NCBI GenBank assembly: GCA_027576995.1
Contig: JANBQC010000010.1
Coordinates: 62,001-126,000, forward strand
Length of the DNA stretch: 64,000 nt
From: Dimargaris cristalligena
Lineage: Eukaryota > Kickxellomycota > Dimargaritomycetes > Dimargaritales > Dimargaritaceae
Direction: 5' to 3'
In this document: piece after piece, positions 55,818-64,000 of the stretch
Numbering within the stretch: the first letter of the stretch is position 1
Layout: every line of letters begins with the position of its first letter
Made by a program: the position numbers and the translations under genes
Notes under the pieces: model-generated
Seen by the model: only the letters and a program-made list of their open reading frames with translations
Databases searched by the model: none
Told to the model about the DNA's origin: nothing

Positions 55818-58351
55818 CTAGATCACGACCGTTACCTCGATATTCGCCAGTCGATCAACTTGCTCTCCCCCACTCTCCTCCTCCTCCTCTTCTTCTTCTT
55901 CTTCTTCCTCCTCCTCCTCCTCCTCCTCCTCTATCTCATCACCATCCCCATTCTCCTCCAATACCTCAATAGGTTCTGCCTCCCGTTCATCGGCATCAGC
56001 ATCAACATCGACCTCGACTTCGGCGTCGTCATCGTCATGGTCCGGTTCGGGATCATCCTGCAACAACGAACACATGGTTTGGAAAAACATGGGCGTATCC
56101 TGCCGCGCAAACTCGATACTCTCCAGGAGCATGGCAGGCACCTCAGAACGACCATCGTCCAGTTTTTCATCCGCCACCACCAGCGGACAGTACTGCAGCT
56201 TATCGGGTTCAGAGTGCAGGACAGACAGGCAGTAGTGGTGAACTCGGGATGGCCCACGCTGCCGGCATTCGTATTCGATGCCCTCGGCGGCGGTCCGAAC
56301 CCGAACAATATCGACATTGGTCAACAGACCGTACAACTCGAGCTGGTGCGCCACGGACGACGAGGTAGACTTGGTGGGGTTCCGTGCGGGGGAGAGTATA
56401 ATCGAGGTAGCTGGAGGAGGAGGGGGTTTCTGCGCTAGCCGCTCTTCGAGACTTCGGATCGTATCTAGGTAGTCGTCTTGTTGGGTCCGCTGCTCAGTCC
56501 GCAGGGCCTGGATTTGACCTTGGAGCTCCTCGATGGTCTGGTCACGCATGTGACCCTCGTCCGTCATCTTCATTAACAGTTGGGTGTGGTCGAAGAGATC
56601 CTTGTTGGTGCGCTTGTATTCTTCCACCATCTTCTCGGCCTCGGTGACCCGTAGGGAGCGCAGTTGGGTGTATTGCTGCTCAGCCTGGGCTAGTTGGGAT
56701 TTCGCCTAGCGTAGTATGTAAATATAATCGAGCAGGAATTAAGCTCCGGTCAGTAAATAGTGGCTGGTATTTGGAATGAAATCAATATGGGAGAAGTTCA
56801 TTCAGGCTGTATAATGAAAAATCCGTTGGATGAGGCCAATATTACTGGTTAAAAGCTATTCTCACATATGTTCGCCCATACACGTATTATGAAAAGCCTT
56901 ATACAGCTGGTTTGAATTTCATCCATATGATAGATCCTAGCCGGATACGAAAGATAAGTTACGAACTCCACCAATATAATTTGAGCTTTTATAAAGGGAA
57001 CCGGAGTATTGTCCTCACCTCCTCGAGTTCAATTCTAGTTTCATTGAGCCGTTTATGCGCTTTGCTATCACTTCCTGAAATCGCCGAAACGGATAATCCG
57101 TCAAAATAAAAGCATACAGTAAAAAATATAATTGTCAATGGACCAATCTACTGACGGGAATATCGACATAATTTAAGTACAATTCCTTGTAACAGTTCTC
57201 ATAATAGTAATGGTAGTCAGCTAATGGGTAATTGACTTACCGAAGGGTGATTCAATGATCTTCTTGAGAGGAGTTTGGCCTGTCCGGGGGCTGGGCTTGG
57301 CAAAATTGTAAAAGTCCGGCCGCATCGGGCGCACCGGTGTAGCCGCCGCCTTGATCTTAGCCGCCAAACCCGTTAACGGCGGGTTATCCGCCGCCGACAG
57401 GGGTACAATCAAATCAGAAGAGCGGGGATTTTTGACCACCGGTGTCACGGGACAATTTCGAGCGGAGGATGCCGAGGCCGGAGCCAGGGTTTCTTGCAGC
57501 GGGGACTCTCGCTTCACCTTGGGCGATTTCGAAGTCCGACCCCTCCTTTCGTCGTTACTGGCCGGATCCATGGAGTCGGAGGAGGTCTGTCGGGATAATT
57601 TGGACCGTTTCTTCGACCGGCGCTCGGTGGAAGGTTCGGCGGCCGCATAACCGGAACCGGCGGAGGGCAGCGGTAGTTTACCGTGGCCCAATGGATTAGC
57701 CCTGCGCGGGGTGGGGGTTGGCGTACCGGGTATGCCATCTTCCAAGTGGTTGAAATGAGTGCCGGGACCAACGGAGTCGGGGGTTGAAGAGGCGTGGAGT
57801 TCTCTGCTTCTCTTCTTTTTCTTTTTCTTCACTAGGTATCGGATAGAGCCGGTTACATAGGTTGGGCATAATAGATCATTAGATAAAGATATATTTCGGA
57901 CCAAAAACTATATATAAGTGCTATGGTGCCCTATTTGTGACCAGTTTTGCTGATTCTAAGACGCCAACGCGGAGCACATTTTAAGTAGTTAAGAATGTCT
58001 TAGACAGGCGCACTTACTTATAGTACTGGTGATGAGATCGGGTGTGATAACTTTGGGGATTTCACCCCGGTTCTTAGCTCTTGAAACATTCTAAGGACAT
58101 CACACATAAATAATAAACAGCCCCGATTATTAGCAGCATTAGCACAATTAATTCACTACATAGCAAATGGAAACTAAACCAGGGTAGGCTGCAGTCGGAG
58201 TTTTAAGGCGGCCCGTGGTTCCGTCTGGGGTGGTAATGCGTAGCAACATCGTGCGATTACTTACAGATGTCATCAGCTGGCTGCCATCCCTCTCGGAGGA
58301 GGGTGAATCAGTCGCCTTGCGTTTTTTACTCTTTTTCTCTTTGCTGGACAT
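55818..58351 (-). CDS. CSM1: Monopolin subunit Csm1/Pcs1-like
   Basis: Five exons read from high to low, 58265-58351, 58018-58090, 57241-57831, 57019-57074 and 55818-56705, give 564 aa with frame kept throughout (donors GTAAGT three times and GTGAGG). The N-terminal half is basic and disordered (KKSKKRKATDSPSSE, KKKKKKRSRELH). A coiled coil of about 100 residues follows. Then comes a compact domain of about 100 residues (LYGLLTNVDIVRVRTAAEGIEYECRQ and, separately, SEVPAMLLESIEFAR) that fits the Csm1/Pcs1 C-terminal fold. The C-terminus is a long acidic tract with a Glu run from GAG/GAA triplets. Csm1 clamps kinetochores in meiosis I in budding yeast; Pcs1 prevents merotelic attachment in fission yeast. 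The intron between exons 4 and 5 (56706-57018) holds a 138-bp inverted-repeat element. Confidence 0.78.
55880..55932. repeat. In-frame GAG/GAA triplet tract encoding poly-Glu
   Basis: CTC/TTC triplets on the + strand give about 18 glutamates in the CSM1-like protein. The tract is prone to length change. Confidence 0.8.
56788..56925 (-). mobile_element. 138-bp TA-flanked inverted-repeat element (MITE), copy C
   Basis: Exactly 138 bp between TA dinucleotides at 56786-56787 and 56926-56927, within the CSM1 intron. It differs from copy A in the YJU2B intron at about 10 positions by hand count (about 93% identical) and has the same orientation on the window. The terminal inverted repeats are preserved. 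Confidence 0.87.
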
Positions 58352-61300
58352 GACGGGAATGTATGAATGCACGGTAGCTGGGTTGGCGTTCAATGCAATC
58401 AATTCGCAAGATTCAACTTTTTGAAAATCAGCAGGAGTATTAATAGCTATGGCGGGAATGAGGTTATTATACAATGTATAATAAAAAAGAATAGGCGTGG
58501 AATGTAGTTTTTTCCTGGACCAGTTTCCAAAGCCGTGTTTCTTGTGTAAGGAGGAGCATAGTCAGACAATACGTTGAAATTAGAACCGCCTGGGACTATT
58601 ATTAGGTGGAAAGTAAAGCGACCGCCATCATCATTCCAACTGTCCAATCAGTAGTGATTGGCCGTTAGAATGGTAAATACTTAGGGCAGTTCTAGTAGTA
58701 GTAATAAGCCACCACCCCCTCTAAAGAAACAAGGGCACGTGCCCTAAATGGGCTGTACACTGTACCTTGGCCCCTTGGTTCACTAGAGATTACTGTTCTA
58801 TACTCGACGCATTAGCTTGCAAATTAGCACAGTAGATAGGTTTGGTTAATTGGGGACATCTATCCGTTTCCAAACAGTTTGGCGAAGTCTCGCTGACCCG
58901 ACTTACTCCAAGATGTCGGGACTCCAGTAATCTATGCCCGATTCCTAGGGGGTATAGCACCAGCCGTATGTTAGCGGATTTTTGCTCATGGGGTGGGTTA
59001 GGGTTGATCTGGGGACATGCTGATAAATCCCAAATTAAGGCTCTGGCTGGTGCGTCTATTCACAAACTGTGGAGTTTTTACCGCCAATGGGTGTATCGGC
59101 TCTGTTCTTCGCCTCGAAAATTTCAACTCGGCCAGTCTCTAGATCGGGCGGCCTTCTTTCGCAAGGTTCGAGATAGTCTTCAAGGATATTAAAATCATTT
59201 TCAAATCTTCGCTAGCTCTCCATCATTTCCTTCAAAGCGGGCCCGTACGAAATACGAAATAGTCGGGACAAACACAGTATACTTGGCCCCCGACTTAATA
59301 CGGAGGGCATCAGCCAATGTACCTTGAAATTTAAGGTGCCCTAGTAAGTGATAACATGATTTACGTAGACTCCCCCTATTATTATTTTTATTGATTTTTT
59401 TGTTATAACCCTGTCGCCCAGTAGTCTACAATGTGATCATATTTGGGCACTGACTACTTGACTAGTGTGAGTGATACCCCCCCCCTCTTCTATCTTCAGA
59501 GTAAGCTTTTCGAAAAGGATCTTGCCCCCATATACCATAAGGATTGCCCAACGGAAATGTCACTATTATGGGGCTAGAGCCGACCAAGGTATTTGTTGTT
59601 TCATTCACTCAACCAAGGCCCTCCACTCTAAGTATCGCCGAACAGTACCTGCCAAAGAGGGTCAAGTATACATATATATGCCATAGAGCCAAGATCCTAT
59701 AAAGAGATCAGCCAGTTGGGTCAAAGGTACCCTGGTATTTTCTAGGAGCTCAACCTACGCAGTTCACATGTAGAGGGGGATGAACAACTAAAGCTCGCAT
59801 TATATTGTTTTTATACAAAAAAATGAACAGCGCAATGCTCTAGGCTGCGGGCACTAGCAGTATGTTGAACGTTTCCCAATCAAGTGTAGAGACCGTATGC
59901 ATCTAGGAAATGCCTGCTTTGGCAGTCGACGAAAGCAGCGATGGGGTATGGTCAACAATGGCTCAATTCTCACCGCGTAAGATACTATTGTTTCGAAAAC
60001 ACAGGCTCATCCTTCGACCCACTTTGACAATTAGGTATACATTGAGTGTTCTAACTTACGCCCATCCGGTTATTCATTTACTATTTTCGGGCACAATCAA
60101 TGTATGGGGATGCTATATTCTCTCTGGGATGGGCCAGCTAATGTACCCTGAGAAACTCACCTGCCAGCCGTATCTGATAAACTGGGCAACTGATATACCT
60201 TTTAAGCACCCTGTACCCTTTTACTCACCCACCCACCTGAGCTACATTCACCAGATGCTTTTGGGCGGCTTTAGCCGTCAATCTGTAGAGATTCGCGGCC
60301 AAATTCGGTCTTGGCAGTAGATTTAGGCCCACCCTGTGAACCAACTGGGGCGCTAAGTTGGGTTTTGTTAGGGGAAAGGGGGATTGTAGCTATGACTTGA
60401 TTAACCGTGGGCTGAGAAATACTCATATACCTCTCCCTCCCTTCCCCTCACACTACTTTTCCAAAAAAAAAAAAACCTCTCAGTCTTGCCATTCTAGGAA
60501 TACTACAAAACGTAGGGTGACCTTGACATCCCTATATCAGATTATAGAACTGACTAGCCCCACCCCCGTTTACGCCAAATTCAGCGTCAATACATCCGGA
60601 AAGACGTGTCTTTCACTAATCCTGTTGAGTTGTCCACAAATTTATGGTCAAGTGTGGCGTATGATCGGCGTGGGAGAAAACCCTGTTGCCACAAATGGTA
60701 GGTAGGTGGGTGGTATTCACATTGGTGGTCCATACAGTGTGACCTGGCCCATGCACACTGAGGATGTGGATAAACTAAGTGAGTAGCCACTATTATTAAA
60801 TATTGACGCTCGTCCATGGGCACTGAACAACTGATACAGCAGAAGCCTCAGTGCTAAGCTTGGACTATCGAATTGGGATAGGAACATATCTGATGGCCAG
60901 ATCATTGCCGAGGGCCAAAAAGAGGGCAGGGTTTATTTTATGGCTTTTTGGGTTCCCTTGACCACTAGGGCATGTATGTAACCGAATTGATAAAAAGGGG
61001 GGGTGTAAGGTGAAAATATAAATGGGGTATCGTTCATTCTCAACTGGGCCGTCCCTATCAAGTCACTCAAGCCCAACCTTGCCACACACCCCTTCCTCTC
61101 CGATGTAGTCATGGTGCTTGGTTGGAGGTCCATAGTCCATCACTCGTGGCTTCATTTGACAAAGAAACGTAGACACGCTGGTTATCTACCAATGTAATTC
61201 TTACTGATACACTGTACTAGATACACCATGCCTTGGAGTTTAAAAACCTGAGGGTCTACGGTGGTTAATAGGTAGTGGATGTGTAATTATCGACTTCTTT

Positions 61301-64000
61301 TCGAGGAGATCCCGCCTCATCCGGCCGACGGAGGCAATCTGTGGCCATGTTGAGTAAAGGATGGCGTTCCCTGACCATCCCCACCTTTAAAAACAATACT
61401 TGGGGAGAGGGAAGGGTGGGTAATTTTATTGACAATCCCTAATTGTATAGTCACCCCTCCTACACCTTGATGTCCCCGTTTAAGTGAACCAGGGCATACC
61501 GGAATAAACCTAATCACTCGCAACGAGGGAAGGAACCCCCGGACTTTAGGAAAATTGCCTATAATATCGATGATGATATAATGAGCACCTAGCTGCCAAA
61601 AGGGGGGAGAGGGTAGGTGGATGAATGAGGGATAGGGAGAGTGGGCTGGTCGGTTATCAGTTAGATTTTTCCTTTCGTTCGCCCCTCCCCTCCCTCCACG
61701 TCATTCTTCATTTCAGCCCAACGACTAATCGGAAACGAAGCCGGTGGCACTGTGGGTTTCCCAGTGTTCGGGATTCCACAGACCCGTGCGCGCCCATGCA
61801 TCCCTCCTCCCTTTATTTCTCTTCGCTCGCTCGGAGAAGATACCAATTAGGCAAGCAGGGGTTGGTCTGATTTTCCTATTCCCAAAGCTTGTCACATTTC
61901 CTAACCCGACCGCCACCAGGGGCCTTAATTTCCATACTTCTACCGCATCTCACCTCCCCTTCTCTCTCTCTCTCTCTTCAATTCACACTTTCCTCACCCT
62001 ATACTTCCGCTCGGGCGGGCTATAGCTCCCATACCAAGCTTCGACAGATCTCATTAAGCACCTTTCCTGGGATGACTGAGCTCTCTCATTCCCTGAACTG
62101 TAAAAACTTACCAACCAACGTACATCCGCCCCCCAACTAATATGCCCTCCCCTCTCCCCAATTAATACACTCAGTCATCTATGCTCTTTGCGAGCCATCT
62201 CAGCTCCACCCCATGTGCTCTAAAGGGGTGTAAGAAACCACCCCCTCTATTAAAAGATTGTAAGCAAGTGTTTCAAACTACCGGCGATTCGCCTCCAATT
62301 GGTTAACCACAACACAATATAAGCGAGTAGCACACTTCCCCCCCCCCACACGCACACACTAGCCGACCAGACCCAACTGCAGCGTCTAGATTAGACCCGG
62401 TCAAATTTGTAGCATCTCATTATGCCGTCTCTTCCTCCCACCCCCCTTGACCACTAACCGGAATACCACATCGGGTGATTCACTAAAAAAACCACTATAG
62501 CTGCGACACCAGTGGGAAACGCGGTTCGAAATAACAATAGATTTTCCGCACATTAGGATAAAGCAGTCGGTGGTCGCATTGGCTGTATCTTCCCCTCCCA
62601 CCTCTCCCTTTCAGACATTCCCTAACAAACCGGTTTGAGTGCGATGGGTATCTCGAGGTTGAGGGCCCCGGTATCCTAGTCATCGGACTCTGACTAGTGG
62701 TCTTTTGATCTCTACCTAGCCAAACACCATCCATGACCAAATCCAACCTAACGTATTCCTTTATGGTTTACTTATTGGTTTATTGGGGGGTTTCATACTC
62801 CAACCCCCATAAAGAACCGTTATAGTAGACGTTACTCACCCGTGCTTACTTTCGGAAGGCCATTTCGGCTTCCCACTCCAGCTAGGTTGAAACTATCTAG
62901 TCACTCTTAAACACACCACCCCATTTGAAAACATACATCACAATAAGTCGCAGTGAGGCTACCAGTTTTATATCCCAGCATGATCAATTAGAGTCAGTGA
63001 ATATATCCGGCGGGATACTGTCCCAAATTGTTACCCACCCCATTACCTTGTAAAGTGATGTGTTTATGGCTGTTCATTCATCAGCGAGGGGGGGGGGGGA
63101 GGGTGTGGGTGTGTTGGGGAGTGTTGGGTGTTTGTTGTGTCATCTATATGGGGTTTTGGGGGCGTTATTCACCCCACATTTATATGCCCAAAGTGTTTGG
63201 CCGACTGGACCTATGGCCTTTACGTACCCCTTACCTCTATAGTCTCTAATATCATCACCATATTTAAGTAGAATGCATGCAAAAAAATTGGTAGGTTAAT
63301 TATGTGTTTAGATTAAATTGGCAAGACTAAATAAACGTCCAACCTAGCAGGAGTTGGTGAGCGATATAGTATATTTCGGGGATAAATTTAATATAGACGC
63401 GAATTCTGATTCTAGTCTAGCCAGATGTTTCAAAAATAAAATAAAAACAATCTGCGGACGCTTTGATATGCGCGATGCTCGGTCGACCATTCGCCCGAGC
63501 AATGCTGCTCTTATCTACTACCAGAAGCGCGCGCGCGGCAGTATCTGTAATTTACTTGATTACCTCCTTTCTTGGCATCGAAGTGGTCCGTGATTCCCCC
63601 GAGTACGAGGTCGCCTATTTTAATGTATTGAAACTAGGCGGACATTGGCCAGGTAGGTGATGCAAATAATATGGGTTTTCTCCGGTCAACTACGTAATCT
63701 TTAGCCGATGCTTCTATACACCCTATCACCCTCCTCCGCTCCGAAATCTACGGCTCCACAACCTAGCTTACTGGCTAGTTATAGTATCGAACGGGACTAA
63801 TCTGCCTGTACATCAGTTACTTGATAAGGCCACCTTCCAGTGGGTTATCAACCCTCCCTCCTCTGGAAAGTTCTTGGGTTACGGCTACGGGTTAATGGGC
63901 TAGATTCAAAGATCCCCCAACCGTATGGGAGGGGGGGATCGCATCTCCTCACAATATAGGGATATAAATCGAGCAGTTCTTATTATTTATTTACATTTGA
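58352..64000. other. Right-end region without an assignable gene
   Basis: About 5.6 kb upstream of CSM1 with no gene I can support. Coding-like pieces occur: + strand 58842-59192 (117 codons, Trp/Arg-rich, no strong start), 59500-59575, 59910-60320 (ATG-started, 136 aa, no recognised domain), and 63354-63660 where two frames read like protein in turn and then meet a possible donor (CAG|GTAGGT at about 63652). None shows a motif I can name, and none can be joined with confidence. An A homopolymer lies near 60463-60475 and a G homopolymer near 63089-63100. The end at 64000 may cut a gene. Confidence 0.5.

Overview
This is a nuclear contig fragment from a fungus, probably an early-diverging, non-Dikarya lineage. 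Zoopagomycota/Kickxellomycotina-type is my best guess, and it is an inference. The fungal evidence is a Zn2Cys6 regulator with a fungal-specific middle domain, a Cdc10-type septin, a Gvp36-type BAR protein and a Csm1/Pcs1 monopolin subunit. The early-diverging evidence is a probable Integrator subunit 8, an RPA-interacting protein and a cAMP-receptor-like GPCR, families mostly missing or rare in Dikarya. Genes carry short spliceosomal introns, and 22 of the 30 introns I could place start with exactly GTAAGT. There are no operons, tRNAs, rRNAs or CRISPR arrays that I can see.

Layout. 1-8.5 kb: a 1420-aa Zn2Cys6 transcription factor (+) convergent with a seven-helix receptor (-). 8.5-17 kb: a seven-exon INTS8-like gene (-) and a prolyl oligopeptidase (-). 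18-26 kb: an RNA-processing cluster with NOP10 (-) divergent from BFR2/AATF (+), the splicing factor YJU2B/CCDC130 (-), and exosome RRP45 (+). 26-33 kb: an unrecognised secreted or membrane-anchored protein (-), ribosomal protein uS19/RPS15 (-), and a tRNA m3C methyltransferase (+). 35-42 kb: a P4-ATPase flippase (+) and a Gvp36-like BAR protein (-), both membrane-trafficking proteins. 43-49 kb: a two-helix PPxY protein (+), an unrecognised disordered protein (-) and RPAIN (+). 49.5-58.4 kb: septin CDC10 (+), an ER-lumenal DnaJ ending in HDEL (-), a secreted protein with a chitin-binding-like C-terminus (-) and Csm1/Pcs1 (-). 58.4-64 kb holds only fragmentary coding-like pieces and nothing I can assign.

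Coding models were joined by hand across introns. Every multi-exon model below keeps frame through all junctions, and its total length is divisible by three.

The most notable non-genic feature is a family of 138-bp inverted-repeat elements flanked by TA. There are three full-length copies, all exactly 138 bp. Two lie inside introns (YJU2B and CSM1) and one is intergenic; two further fragments are likely. The most notable gene is the INTS8-like one, because the Integrator complex is usually described as an animal and protist system. A 10-N assembly gap lies at 44316-44325.
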